NCBI GenBank assembly: GCA_019424245.1
Contig: JAHYZV010000012.1
Span: forward strand, 1 to 27,583
Direction of reading: 5' to 3'
DNA from: Clostridiales bacterium
GTDB lineage: Bacteria > Bacillota > Clostridia > Lachnospirales > Lachnospiraceae
DNA length: 27,583 nt
The notes below the pieces were generated by a model, which ran no database searches, had not been told where the DNA came from, and was given only the letters and a program-made list of their open reading frames with translations. Made by a program: the position numbers and the translations under genes. Below, one piece after another: positions 8,655 to 17,794 of this stretch (position 1 is its first letter; every line of letters starts with the position of its first letter).

Positions 8655-9404
8655 ATGCAGCTAAGAAGATGGAATGAGCTTCCTGGGGTTATGAGGACCA
8701 GGGAAGTCAGAAAATATTACAATATAATAAAAAAAAGACAGATGTCACTTAAGATAAAAAGATTGTTTGATATAGTTGTGGCATCTATTATGCTTATGTT
8801 TCTTGCAGTTCCTATGCTCGTCATAGCTGTCTGTATAAAGCTTGATTCGAGAGGACCTGTTTTTTTCAGACAGGAAAGAGTTACACAGTATGGAAGGATA
8901 TTTTGCATATACAAGTTCCGTACTATGGTTGTTGATGCACCAAAGCTTGGAGCTTCTGTGACAGTAGATAACGATGACAGAATAACAAGGGTTGGAAAAG
9001 TTTTAAGAAAGATAAGAGCGGATGAGTTCCCACAGGTGTTTAACATAATCAACGGAGATATGACACTGGTTGGAACAAGACCTGAGGTTCCTGAATATGT
9101 AAAAAAATATACAAAAGAAATGTATGCAACATTACTTCTGCCAGCAGGGCTTACATCAAGGACGAGCATAGCTTATAAAGATGAAGATAAGATACTTGCG
9201 GGAGCAGCTGACCCGGATGAGGCTTATGTTAAAGAGGTACTTCCTGCCAAGATGAAATATAATCTTGAGGCGCTTAAGAAGTTTGGCTTTGTGGAAGACT
9301 GCAGGGTGTTATGGGATACATTCACATCAGTAACAGGAAATGACAGATTATCAGTAACAGGAAGGACAGGAAGTAAAGCTGCTGGAAGAAGCATAAATGT
9401 GTAA
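8655..9404 (+). CDS. priming phosphoglycosyl transferase (bacterial sugar transferase)
   Basis: Membrane enzyme that moves a sugar-1-phosphate from a UDP-sugar onto undecaprenyl phosphate, starting lipid-linked glycan synthesis (PglC/WcaJ C-terminal domain family). The basic KRLFDI region leads into one hydrophobic re-entrant segment (about 37-62). Then come RGPVFFRQERV (66-76), YKFRTM (86-91), the RADEFPQ motif with the catalytic Asp123-Glu124 pair, and LVGTRPE (138-144). At 249 aa it is the short, single-domain form without the extra N-terminal membrane helices of WcaJ. GGAGAG at 8641-8646 lies 8 nt before the ATG. The N-terminal 30 residues, before SLKIKRLFD, are longer than in PglC. Its neighbours suggest the first sugar is the amino sugar made by the dehydratase and aminotransferase of the same operon. 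Confidence 0.95.
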   Translation: MQLRRWNELPGVMRTREVRKYYNIIKKRQMSLKIKRLFDIVVASIMLMFLAVPMLVIAVCIKLDSRGPVFFRQERVTQYGRIFCIYKFRTMVVDAPKLGASVTVDNDDRITRVGKVLRKIRADEFPQVFNIINGDMTLVGTRPEVPEYVKKYTKEMYATLLLPAGLTSRTSIAYKDEDKILAGAADPDEAYVKEVLPAKMKYNLEALKKFGFVEDCRVLWDTFTSVTGNDRLSVTGRTGSKAAGRSINV

Positions 9405-9430
9405 TAAGTGCAGAAAGGGAATAACGTAAG

Positions 9431-10531
9431 ATGGACAAGTTGTTTATAACTATGTGTGTGATTGCATACAATGAGGAAAACAGCATAAACAATATACTTA
9501 GCTGCATTAAAGAGCAGGATTATGACCATAAGTCTATGGAGATTGTACTTGTTGATGGTATGTCTTCTGATAAGACAAGGGATATTATGGTTGATTTTGC
9601 AAAAAATAATGAAAATGAATTCTACAGGGTAGTAGTTCTTGATAATCCTAAAAGAACACTTCCAAGTGGATGGAATGTAGCGTTAAGGGAGTATAAGGGA
9701 GATGCAATCATAAAGGTAGATGCACATGCAGTTATACCACAGGATTTTGTGAGTAAGAATGTAGCAGTTCTTAACACTGGTGAGTATATATGCGGTGGGC
9801 AGAGACCTAATATAATAGATGAGCCAACACCCTTCAAGGAAACGTTATTGCTTGCAGAAAGCAGTATGTTTGGTTCAAGCATAGCAGCTTACAGGAATAA
9901 TCCAGGAAAAACATATGTTAAATCCTTATTCCATGCGGCATACAGAAGAGAAGTGTTTGAAAAGGTTGGCTTTTTTAATGAAGAGCTTGCTAGAACAGAG
10001 GATAATGAGATTCATTATCGTATGAGAAAGGCAGGATATAAGCTGTGCTTTGATCCTGATATTATTTCATACCAGTATACAAGGAGCAGTCTTTCATCTA
10101 TGCTTAAACAGAAGTATGCAAACGGTTTCTGGATAGGAAAGACGAGCAAAGTGTGTCCAGGGTGTCTTAGCATATATCATTTTGTGCCATTTGCGTTTGT
10201 AAGTGCTATTATGGCATCTGCGCTCTCTTTAACAGGACTTAAAGTGGCTGATGATGTAAGAATACGGTTATCACGCAGCGGTACAAAGAAAAATGGCAGG
10301 AAAAGCATATGGCTGCCTGGGAAAATAAAAAATATTATTACAACACTTACCGTTGTTATGTGGGTATTGTATGGAACATTGGCATGTACTATGGCAGCGG
10401 TATCATCAGTTAAAGCAGGTGAAAAGAAAAATATAACAAATATCCTGCTTCCAGTATTATTCCTCATGCTTCATGTAAGTTATGGAGCAGGAACGATTGT
10501 GGGACTTATGGATAAGCAGGAAAGAGGTTAG
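9431..10531 (+). CDS. GT2 glycosyltransferase, ExoA-like
   Basis: Inverting GT-A glycosyltransferase facing the cytoplasm. The N-terminal block TMCVIAYNEENSI, VDGMSSDKT (Asp42), KVDAHAVIP (DxH-type metal site at 97-99), RTEDNEIHYRMRKAGYKL (general-base region) and the following QYTRSSLSSM match the GT2 fold. The order and the C-terminal hydrophobic segments (about 245-262, 308-330 and 340-360, including HVSYGAGTIVGL) resemble the succinoglycan enzyme ExoA. It probably adds a second or later sugar to the lipid-linked glycan. It follows the priming transferase by 26 nt and its stop is 2 nt before the next ATG, so it is co-transcribed and possibly translationally coupled to the dehydratase. Donor and acceptor cannot be told from sequence. 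Confidence 0.92.
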   Translation: MDKLFITMCVIAYNEENSINNILSCIKEQDYDHKSMEIVLVDGMSSDKTRDIMVDFAKNNENEFYRVVVLDNPKRTLPSGWNVALREYKGDAIIKVDAHAVIPQDFVSKNVAVLNTGEYICGGQRPNIIDEPTPFKETLLLAESSMFGSSIAAYRNNPGKTYVKSLFHAAYRREVFEKVGFFNEELARTEDNEIHYRMRKAGYKLCFDPDIISYQYTRSSLSSMLKQKYANGFWIGKTSKVCPGCLSIYHFVPFAFVSAIMASALSLTGLKVADDVRIRLSRSGTKKNGRKSIWLPGKIKNIITTLTVVMWVLYGTLACTMAAVSSVKAGEKKNITNILLPVLFLMLHVSYGAGTIVGLMDKQERG

Positions 10532-10533
10532 AT

Positions 10534-12402
10534 ATGGGAGAGACAAGAAAAGATAAGCTTCAGCTTATTATAAGACGATTTTTTCTTATAATAACTGATA
10601 TTATCCTCATTAATGGAAGTGTAATACTATCACTTGTAATGAGGTTTAATGTTGATTTTTCAGCGATTGAACCGCAATATATAGATAGCTTTAAGGATAC
10701 ATGGATTCCATTTACAATAATAACACTTATTATATTCTGGTGCTTCAGGATGTATCATAGTCTGTGGCAGTATGCCAGTATAGCTGAGCTGTATAAGATA
10801 GTAGAAGCCTGTATAGTTGCAGAAGGCGTTCATATATGCCTTACCGCTGTTACGGGTGAAATGCTTCCAAGAGCCTGTTATTTCATGACTGGCGTATTCC
10901 TTGTTGTAGCAATGTGCGCAAGCCGTTTTATGTATAGAATGTTAAGAACTGTTATACAGGAATACAGACATACATCAGAACAGGTAAAGATAATGATAAT
11001 AGGAGCCGGAGAGGCGGCTAACGTACTCATGAGAGAAATAGCCAACTCAAGATATCTTGATAACTCAAAGGTTGTATGTATCATAGATGATGATGCAAAA
11101 AAGGTTGGAAAGTATATAAGAGGAGTAAAGATAGTCGGTAACAGGAATCAGATAAAAGAGTATGCAAGATACTATGATATAGATGAAATAATATTTGCTA
11201 TTCCATCAGCATCACAGGATACCAAAAGAGAAATACTCAATATATGCAAGGAAACGAACTGTAACTTAAAGATCATACCTGGTGTGTATCAGATGATGGA
11301 TGGAGAGATTAATGTCCAGGATATCAGAAATGTAGATGTAGATGATCTTTTGGGCAGGGATCCTATCAAGGTAGATGTGGAGTCTATATTAGGATATGTA
11401 TCTGGAAAGACAGTGCTTGTTACAGGCGGTGGCGGTTCAATCGGTTCGGAGTTATGCAGACAGCTTGTTAAGCATAATCCAAAGTGTCTTATAATATTTG
11501 ATATATATGAAAACAGTGCTTATGATATCCAGCAGGAATTAAAAATGACTAATCCAGATGCCAATGTAGTCACTCTCATAGGTTCAATAAGAAACAATAC
11601 AAGACTTGAGTGGCTGTTTTCTCACTATAGACCTGATATTGTATATCATGCAGCAGCACATAAGCATGTACCGCTTATGGAGGGAAGTCCTAATGAGGCC
11701 ATTAAGAATAATGTTGCAGGTACATGGAACCTGGCACATATGGCTGACAAATATGGGACAAAGCGTTTTGTTATGATAAGTACTGATAAGGCGGTTAATC
11801 CGACTAATATTATGGGTGCCACAAAACGTATATGTGAAATGATTATCCAGTATTATAATGGGATATCAAGGACAGAATTCGTTGCAGTAAGATTCGGTAA
11901 TGTCCTTGGAAGTAATGGTTCGGTTATACCGCTTTTTAAGAAACAGATTGCAGCGGGAGGACCTGTAACTGTCACACATCCTGATATTATAAGATATTTT
12001 ATGACGATACCTGAGGCGGTATCACTGGTTATCCAGGCAGGTGCCTATGCAAAGGGTGGAGAAATCTTCATACTTGATATGGGTGACCCGGTAAAGATAG
12101 ATGATCTTGCAAAGAATCTTATCAGACTTTCCGGCTATACTCTTGGTGTTGATATGGAGATTAAGTATACAGGATTACGTCCAGGAGAAAAGTTATATGA
12201 GGAGCTTCTGATGGCAGAGGAAGGCATGCAGGATACAGATAATAAGCTCATTCATATAGGCAAACCAATAGAGTTTGAAAAGAAGGATTTTGAGAAAAGG
12301 TTAGAAATACTTAAAGAAACAGCATATAGTGAAGATGCAGCAGCAGTTAAGGTGCTTGTTAAGGAATTCGTTCCGACATACAAGCCTAACGGCAACAGGT
12401 AG
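10534..12402 (+). CDS. membrane-bound UDP-sugar 4,6-dehydratase (FlaA1/CapD/PglF/WbpM family)
   Basis: Makes UDP-4-keto-6-deoxy-HexNAc from UDP-GlcNAc, the first step to bacillosamine-, AATGal- or FucNAc-type sugars. About four N-terminal membrane helices (roughly 15-135) precede a first Rossmann segment with IIGAGEAA (155-162). The catalytic SDR domain starts at VTGGGGSIGSELCRQL, with the NAD-binding Gly-rich loop at 298-304. The active-site block STDKAVNPTNIMGATKR carries Thr417, Asp418, Lys419 and Lys431; Met427 takes the place of the usual SDR Tyr, which is typical of the large WbpM/PglF enzymes. The C-terminal part has YTGLRPGEKLYEELL. Length (622 aa) is normal. AAAGAGG 6 nt before the ATG supports the start. 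The aminotransferase upstream is the likely next enzyme. Confidence 0.95.
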   Translation: MGETRKDKLQLIIRRFFLIITDIILINGSVILSLVMRFNVDFSAIEPQYIDSFKDTWIPFTIITLIIFWCFRMYHSLWQYASIAELYKIVEACIVAEGVHICLTAVTGEMLPRACYFMTGVFLVVAMCASRFMYRMLRTVIQEYRHTSEQVKIMIIGAGEAANVLMREIANSRYLDNSKVVCIIDDDAKKVGKYIRGVKIVGNRNQIKEYARYYDIDEIIFAIPSASQDTKREILNICKETNCNLKIIPGVYQMMDGEINVQDIRNVDVDDLLGRDPIKVDVESILGYVSGKTVLVTGGGGSIGSELCRQLVKHNPKCLIIFDIYENSAYDIQQELKMTNPDANVVTLIGSIRNNTRLEWLFSHYRPDIVYHAAAHKHVPLMEGSPNEAIKNNVAGTWNLAHMADKYGTKRFVMISTDKAVNPTNIMGATKRICEMIIQYYNGISRTEFVAVRFGNVLGSNGSVIPLFKKQIAAGGPVTVTHPDIIRYFMTIPEAVSLVIQAGAYAKGGEIFILDMGDPVKIDDLAKNLIRLSGYTLGVDMEIKYTGLRPGEKLYEELLMAEEGMQDTDNKLIHIGKPIEFEKKDFEKRLEILKETAYSEDAAAVKVLVKEFVPTYKPNGNR

Positions 12403-12447
12403 TTAAAAAACAAAGAAACAGTTGCAAAGCAGGAATCGAGGTTCGGT

Positions 12448-13548
12448 ATGAAATATATTATTGATGGAAGATTTTTATATGGACAGGTTCTGGGTGTACA
12501 AAGGTATGCAAGAGAAATAACAGCTCAGCTTGATAAAATGATTAAGGACAAGCCATATGATGTTGAAATAGCAGTTCCGCAGATAGATTCAGAAGGAACA
12601 TCAGCAGAGATTAACAGCTATAAAACGAAGTATGATAATATAAAAATTGTCATACTTAAAGGTGTATCTGGAAGAAAATGGGAACAGCTTACATTTCAGC
12701 ACTATGTTAACAGACAGAAAGCAAAACCGGTGTATCTGTGTAACGAAGTTTCACTTTTAATGAAAAATGGAATAGTAACAGTTCATGATATAGCATTTAA
12801 GACACATCCAGGTTTCTTTACCGAACCGGGTGACTGGCATGAAATACTGTTTAGAAAGCTTATGTATCTTAAAGCGTTTAAGAAAGCTGATGCGATTATG
12901 ACGGTAAGTCAGTATTCAAAGCGTGAAATTCTTGATAACTACAGCCTGAAGAATACAGATATAGTTGTTGCTGGTAATGGATGGCAGCATTTTAACATAG
13001 ATAACGTAGATGAAATAATATTTGACAGGTATGCCTCAAGGATAAAGAGAGGCAGGTATTATTTCTACCTTGCATCGCTTGCTCCTAATAAGAATCTTAA
13101 ATGGATACTTGAAAATGCAAAGATGCATCCTGAGGTTACATATGTTATAGCAGGCCGTTCTCTTGGTGACAGGTCAGGCATAGAAAAGCTGCCTAACGTT
13201 GTTTTGATTGGTTATGCAAAAGATGCAGAGGCAAGGGCACTTATGAAATACTGTAAGGCATTTGTTTTTCCATCAACATATGAGGGCTTTGGAATTCCAC
13301 CTATGGAGGCGTTATGTATGGGTGCCCGTATCATACTGGGGGATATTCCGGTACTGCATGAGATATATGGAGAGTCGGCTTTGTATATTAACTGTAATGA
13401 CGCAGATGTTAATCTGGATGAGCTGCTTGATAACAGTGATGCTAAAAAAGAAAAGGAAGCAGCAGTTAAGGTGCTTGACACACATTCATGGAAGAAGTCA
13501 GCAGCAGGTCTGGCACAGCTTATGGACAGATATGCGGCTGGTATATAG
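12448..13548 (+). CDS. GT4 glycosyltransferase
   Basis: Retaining GT-B glycosyltransferase. The N-terminal half begins YIIDGRFLYGQVLGVQRYA, with a Gly-containing phosphate loop; VTVHDIAFKTHP and MTVSQYSKREI are typical GT4 inner motifs. The C-terminal half holds the nucleotide-sugar site: ASLAPNKNLKWIL, then the EX7E motif EGFGIPPME with Glu279 and Glu287. No membrane helix is visible, so it works at the cytoplasmic face on a lipid-linked acceptor. The ORF follows the dehydratase by 45 nt, with GAGG 6 nt before the ATG, and precedes a second GT4 by 33 nt. The two GT4 proteins share layout but differ clearly, so they are not a recent duplication. The closest functional analogues are mannosyl- or rhamnosyltransferases of O-antigen loci; the donor here is unknown. 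Confidence 0.92.
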   Translation: MKYIIDGRFLYGQVLGVQRYAREITAQLDKMIKDKPYDVEIAVPQIDSEGTSAEINSYKTKYDNIKIVILKGVSGRKWEQLTFQHYVNRQKAKPVYLCNEVSLLMKNGIVTVHDIAFKTHPGFFTEPGDWHEILFRKLMYLKAFKKADAIMTVSQYSKREILDNYSLKNTDIVVAGNGWQHFNIDNVDEIIFDRYASRIKRGRYYFYLASLAPNKNLKWILENAKMHPEVTYVIAGRSLGDRSGIEKLPNVVLIGYAKDAEARALMKYCKAFVFPSTYEGFGIPPMEALCMGARIILGDIPVLHEIYGESALYINCNDADVNLDELLDNSDAKKEKEAAVKVLDTHSWKKSAAGLAQLMDRYAAGI

Positions 13549-13581
13549 AGTGATAATTAAGTATGGAATCAGAGGAAGGTT

Positions 13582-14679
13582 ATGAAGATAGCGATTGATG
13601 CGAGAACACTTGGCAGCAGACCAAGTGGAGTGGGCATGTATCTTAACGATTTTTTAAAACAGCTTATAAAGTATGAGGATATGGAATTCGTTCTTATATC
13701 AGATGTGGCTGAAAGCGAATATATTAAATCGTTTCAGAATAAAGGGATAAAGGTATATACGCAGGGCAAAAAGGTTTATAAAAGTGCTGGAGTGTATTCA
13801 TATTTCGCATTTGTAAAGAAACAGCTTGAGCTTATAAAGCCGGATATATTCTGGGAGGTTAATACGATTATACCGGTGAAGCTTAAGGGTGATTACAGGA
13901 TAATGATAACTATACATGATATGTTTCCAATAGAATATGTTGAATATTTTGGAAGAGTGTATAACATATATTTTAAGCATAATTTAAAAAAGACATTAAA
14001 AAATACGGATATGATTCTGTATAATTCAGAGCAGACAAAACGTACAACAGAGAAGTTCTTTCCCGAAGCTAAAGATATAGATAATGTCAATGCATATATA
14101 ATATCTAATCCAGTCAGGAAAAAATGGATCAGTACAGACGAAAATTATTTCCTGTATATAGGAAATATGGAAAAAAGAAAAGGCGTTGATCTTCTTATAA
14201 ATGGATATTTAAAATATAAGGAGCTTGGCGGAAAAAAGAAGCTTATTCTTGGTGGAAAGATGCAGGAGGATGATATCAATACTCTTGTACACGATGCAAT
14301 GGAAAAAGATAAGGACATAACATATCTTGATTATGTTGCACATAATAAAAAGCTTGAGTTGTATGCTGGAATGTCTGCGTTTGTATTTCCGTCAAAGGCA
14401 GAGGGCTTTGGTATGCCAATAATAGAAGTTATGAGATTCAATAAACCAATAATTGCAAGTAATCTTCCTATATTTGATGAGATAACAGATGGAAATATTA
14501 ATACATTTGATTTATATTGCAGTGCTGATGAACAGATAAAGAATCTTGCACAGATTATGCTCAATTATAATGCAAATGTGGATGAATCAGCTTATGAAGC
14601 AGTAGTAAACAGATATTTACCTGAAAGGCTTGGTAAAATAGTGTATGATTTTGTAAATAGATATAGAAATAATAACTAA
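13582..14679 (+). CDS. GT4 glycosyltransferase
   Basis: Second retaining GT-B enzyme of the operon. It begins MKIAIDARTLGSRPSGVGMY, the start typical of GT4 enzymes of the mannosyl/rhamnosyl-transferase type. It has TIHDMFPIEY and ILYNSEQTKRTT in the N-lobe, YIGNMEKRKGVDLLI at the domain junction, and the EX7E motif EGFGMPIIE with Glu274 and Glu282. Length 365 aa is normal. AGGAAGG just before the ATG supports the start. The next gene (RmlD-like) follows after 16 nt, which makes a deoxysugar such as rhamnose a reasonable but unproven donor. Codon use is like its neighbours, with much ATA and AAA. Confidence 0.92.
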   Translation: MKIAIDARTLGSRPSGVGMYLNDFLKQLIKYEDMEFVLISDVAESEYIKSFQNKGIKVYTQGKKVYKSAGVYSYFAFVKKQLELIKPDIFWEVNTIIPVKLKGDYRIMITIHDMFPIEYVEYFGRVYNIYFKHNLKKTLKNTDMILYNSEQTKRTTEKFFPEAKDIDNVNAYIISNPVRKKWISTDENYFLYIGNMEKRKGVDLLINGYLKYKELGGKKKLILGGKMQEDDINTLVHDAMEKDKDITYLDYVAHNKKLELYAGMSAFVFPSKAEGFGMPIIEVMRFNKPIIASNLPIFDEITDGNINTFDLYCSADEQIKNLAQIMLNYNANVDESAYEAVVNRYLPERLGKIVYDFVNRYRNNN

Positions 14680-14695
14680 GACGTGGAGGATAAGC

Positions 14696-15619
14696 ATGAA
14701 AGTATTAGTTACCGGAGTATCAGGGCAGCTCGGACATGATGTAATGAATGAATTAGCAAAGAGAGGATATACAGGGGTAGGAAGTGATATAGCAGAAAAG
14801 TACAGTGGAGCTGACGATGGGACTGCTGTTGTTAACATGGAATATGTCCAGATGGATATTACTGATGAAAAGGCAGTAGAAGATATTATCACAGAAGTTA
14901 ATCCGGATGTTATAGTACATTGCGCTGCATGGACAGCTGTAGATATGGCAGAAGATGATGATAAGGTAGAAAAGGTGCGTGCAGTTAATGCAGGTGGAAC
15001 AAGAAATATAGCAAGGGTAGCTAAGAAGCTTGACTGCAAGATGGTATATATAAGTACAGATTATGTGTTTGATGGCCAGGGTGATAAGCCATGGGAGCCT
15101 GACTGCAAGGATTATAAGCCGCTTAATGTGTATGGACAGACTAAGCTTGAGGGAGAACTTGCGGTTTCTGAGCTTTTAGATAAGTACTTTATAGTAAGAA
15201 TAGCATGGGTGTTTGGTGTTAATGGAAAGAACTTCATAAAGACAATGATTAACGTAGGAAAGACACATGATACAGTAAGAGTTGTATGTGACCAGATAGG
15301 AACGCCTACATATACCCTTGACTTATCAGTTCTTTTAGTGGATATGATAGAAACAGATAAGTATGGATATTATCATGCTACTAATGAGGGTGGATATATA
15401 TCATGGTATGATTTTACCCTTGAAATATATAAGCAGGCAGGACTTAATACAAAGGTTGTTCCTGTAACGACAAAAGAGTATGGGTTATCTAAAGCAGCAA
15501 GACCTTTTAATTCAAGACTTGATAAGAGCAAGCTTGCAGCAAATGGCTTTACCCCACTTCCTACATGGCAGGATGCAACAAAAAGATATGTTGCATTGCT
15601 TATGAAGGAAGAACAGTAA
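14696..15619 (+). CDS. rfbD: dTDP-4-dehydrorhamnose reductase family protein
   Basis: Extended SDR that reduces dTDP-4-keto-L-rhamnose to dTDP-L-rhamnose with NAD(P)H. The N-terminal cofactor loop is VTGVSGQLGHD (Gly7, Gly10, Gly13 pattern), followed by NPDVIVHCAAWTAVDMAEDD, which is characteristic of RmlD. The active site is ISTDYVFDGQGDKPW followed by VYGQTKLEGE, with Tyr146 and Lys150 (YxxxK). RIAWVFGVNGKNFIKTM and CDQIGTPTYTLDLS are also RmlD signatures. Length (307 aa) is normal, slightly above the 280-300 typical. GGAGG 6-7 nt upstream fixes the start. RmlA, RmlB and RmlC are absent here and would have to be elsewhere in the genome; otherwise this protein may act on a related 4-keto sugar. 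Confidence 0.93.
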   Translation: MKVLVTGVSGQLGHDVMNELAKRGYTGVGSDIAEKYSGADDGTAVVNMEYVQMDITDEKAVEDIITEVNPDVIVHCAAWTAVDMAEDDDKVEKVRAVNAGGTRNIARVAKKLDCKMVYISTDYVFDGQGDKPWEPDCKDYKPLNVYGQTKLEGELAVSELLDKYFIVRIAWVFGVNGKNFIKTMINVGKTHDTVRVVCDQIGTPTYTLDLSVLLVDMIETDKYGYYHATNEGGYISWYDFTLEIYKQAGLNTKVVPVTTKEYGLSKAARPFNSRLDKSKLAANGFTPLPTWQDATKRYVALLMKEEQ

Positions 15620-15638
15620 TTAGTAGAATGGAGAATGT

Positions 15639-16832
15639 ATGAAAGAAAAAATGTCTGGAGTATGGAACAGATTAACTACTAAAGAAAACCGTAAACTTGC
15701 ATGGGATGTATTTATAATTTTGTTTATTTCAAAATTATTCTATATATTTATAGGATGTGTTACTAACTCTGCATTTGGTAATAATGTAACCTTTGCCAAG
15801 ATGTTTCTTGGGGGAGATGCAGACTGGTATATAAAAATAGCTGAGAAGGGTTATAGCCTTGCCGGCAGTATAAAAACAGGGGATGGACAGGCAAACTGGG
15901 CGTTTTTCCCTTTGTTTCCAGTGCTTATAAGATGGTTTAAATATATATTCTTTTTCCTTGACTATAAACAGGCAGGTATAATACTTAGTTCTATATTTAC
16001 TTATATAACAGGACTTTATCTTGTAAAGACAGTAAGACTATACAAGCCTGGAAGATTAGGATATATAGCAGTGGTGCTTTTATACATGGGACCATACACA
16101 TTTTATCTGCATTGTGTTTACTCTGAAACCTTGTTTATGATGCTTCTTTCAATATTCTTTTATTATCTGAAAAAGGATGTGGATGGTAAAAGAAATTACT
16201 GGATACCAGCATTTGCGGCGATGCTTGCAAGCTGTACAAGGATAGTCGGTGTTATATTAGTGTTTCCGCTTGTGCTTGGGATGTATCGAGATTCATATAG
16301 TGGAAAAATAAGCCTTAAAAAGGCTGGCAGTTTTATAAAGGATACCTTATGCACACCTGTAAGAATGCTCCAGATATTTATATGTCCTGCGGGAATATTC
16401 GTAAATATGCTGCATCTTTACTGGGTATGTGGTGATGCGTGGGCGTTCAGACATGTGCAGACAGCATGGAGAGAGGATGGCGCAGGATACATAGGTAATA
16501 TGATATGGGATTTCTTCAACAACATATATGCTGAAAGATACTGGATACCACTAGTAGTTATTCTTGCAATAGTTGTATATGTATATATGCTAAGGAATGG
16601 ATATTATGAAGAGGTTCTATTTGCTATAATAACTCTTATAATCCCACTGACAGGTGGAGTTATGTCTATGTGTCGTTTTATAGTTGGAAGTTATGTAATA
16701 TTTATAGGTATATATGATTATCTTGCAGATAAGAAGGATATAAAACTCTGTGCAACAGCTTTAGTTGTTATTATGGAAGCGTTTCTTATATGGTTATGGT
16801 TTACAGCAGGTGTTAACGCATTTACAGCCTGA
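15639..16832 (+). CDS. PIG-V-like membrane mannosyltransferase (GT-C)
   Basis: Polytopic membrane protein with about ten hydrophobic segments. After the first helix it has an extracytoplasmic loop with GGDADWYIKIAEKGY and then NWAFFPLFPVLIRW, matching the PIG-V/mannosyl_trans2 pattern of an acidic catalytic motif followed by FFPLFP. These GT-C enzymes transfer a sugar from a polyprenyl-phosphate donor on the outer face of the membrane. A Dpm1-like synthase that could make such a donor is encoded at 18473-19231. The ORF sits 19 nt after the RmlD gene and 35 nt before the unknown anchored protein. Fold and topology are well supported; sugar and acceptor are inferred. Confidence 0.8.
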   Translation: MKEKMSGVWNRLTTKENRKLAWDVFIILFISKLFYIFIGCVTNSAFGNNVTFAKMFLGGDADWYIKIAEKGYSLAGSIKTGDGQANWAFFPLFPVLIRWFKYIFFFLDYKQAGIILSSIFTYITGLYLVKTVRLYKPGRLGYIAVVLLYMGPYTFYLHCVYSETLFMMLLSIFFYYLKKDVDGKRNYWIPAFAAMLASCTRIVGVILVFPLVLGMYRDSYSGKISLKKAGSFIKDTLCTPVRMLQIFICPAGIFVNMLHLYWVCGDAWAFRHVQTAWREDGAGYIGNMIWDFFNNIYAERYWIPLVVILAIVVYVYMLRNGYYEEVLFAIITLIIPLTGGVMSMCRFIVGSYVIFIGIYDYLADKKDIKLCATALVVIMEAFLIWLWFTAGVNAFTA

Positions 16833-16867
16833 TACAGCCGGTAAGTATGACAGAAATGAGGATATAT

Positions 16868-17794
16868 ATGAAGAATAAAAAGATAATTAATGTAATATGC
16901 TATATTATAACAGCGGCGCTTGCTGTGTTTTACCTTGCAACACTTGTGCTTGGATCAAAAAGGCAGGTATCACAGGAGTATGATCTGTATTATGTTGATG
17001 GAAAGCTTTCAAAGTGGCCGGGAGAGCATGGACTTGATTATAACTTTGGAGATATTGATATATATGATATATCAAAGCTTGAGGAGTATAAGAAGCTTCT
17101 TGAAGAAGAAAAGCTATATGGAGATCCATCAGGAAGAAATGAACAGGACGATGCAGATAATAATGAGGCCGATAAAGACAGCGTGGAATCTAACAGAGAT
17201 TCAGCCTTAGATAAGTATTTCCAGAAGATGCTTGCTGCTGAGAACAGTAATTTATCTGACAATATAGATGATAAGGCTGATAAAGCAGGTGATCCTGACA
17301 CAGCAGATACTGACAGCAGTGAAAAAAGCACAGCATTAAAGTTAAAGATACCATATAGATATTCCAAGGGCTTTTATTCCATTCATACTGGAATATATAC
17401 AACCAATGGAAATGAAGCAGCGTTATATTACAGATTTAATACAAATGTGCCTTCTGATGTAGTGCTTGATGTATATGGTGCAAGCTATAATACGTCAACA
17501 AAGGTGTATGCCAACAATGTGTATATAGGAACAGTTGAAGCATATGATAATACAGATGTGTCAGTTATGTATCATAAGAATGAGTATGGTGACAAGATAA
17601 GGGAAGATAAGGTTAATGATAATAAGAATATGTTTACTATTCCAGCAGATGCGATTGGAAGCGATGGTCTTGTTAAGATAACATTTGTTCCGGAAGAGAC
17701 TGTAAGCATATATAATTATATTAACAGCATAGGAAATGATAATTTTAAAAAATATAAAGGTTTTAGAATAACATCTGTGGAAATGCGATATTAG
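16868..17794 (+). CDS. unknown membrane-anchored extracellular protein
   Basis: I do not recognise this protein. Basic residues MKNKK are followed by one hydrophobic helix (about 6-27, INVICYIITAALAVFYLATL), so the rest is probably outside. After DLYYVDGKLSKWPGEHG and a short charged helix comes a low-complexity Asp/Asn/Ser/Glu linker (about 90-150). The C-terminal 150 residues look like a single beta-sandwich (SIHTGIYTTNGNEAALYYRF, VVLDVYGASYN, KITFVPEETVSIY). Such a fold could bind sugar. GAGG at 16858-16861, 6 nt before the ATG at 16868, favours this start over in-frame ATGs at 16847 and 16856. It is the last gene of the operon, just after the PIG-V-like enzyme, so it could be an accessory or acceptor protein for that enzyme; this is a guess from position only. 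Confidence 0.85.
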   Translation: MKNKKIINVICYIITAALAVFYLATLVLGSKRQVSQEYDLYYVDGKLSKWPGEHGLDYNFGDIDIYDISKLEEYKKLLEEEKLYGDPSGRNEQDDADNNEADKDSVESNRDSALDKYFQKMLAAENSNLSDNIDDKADKAGDPDTADTDSSEKSTALKLKIPYRYSKGFYSIHTGIYTTNGNEAALYYRFNTNVPSDVVLDVYGASYNTSTKVYANNVYIGTVEAYDNTDVSVMYHKNEYGDKIREDKVNDNKNMFTIPADAIGSDGLVKITFVPEETVSIYNYINSIGNDNFKKYKGFRITSVEMRY

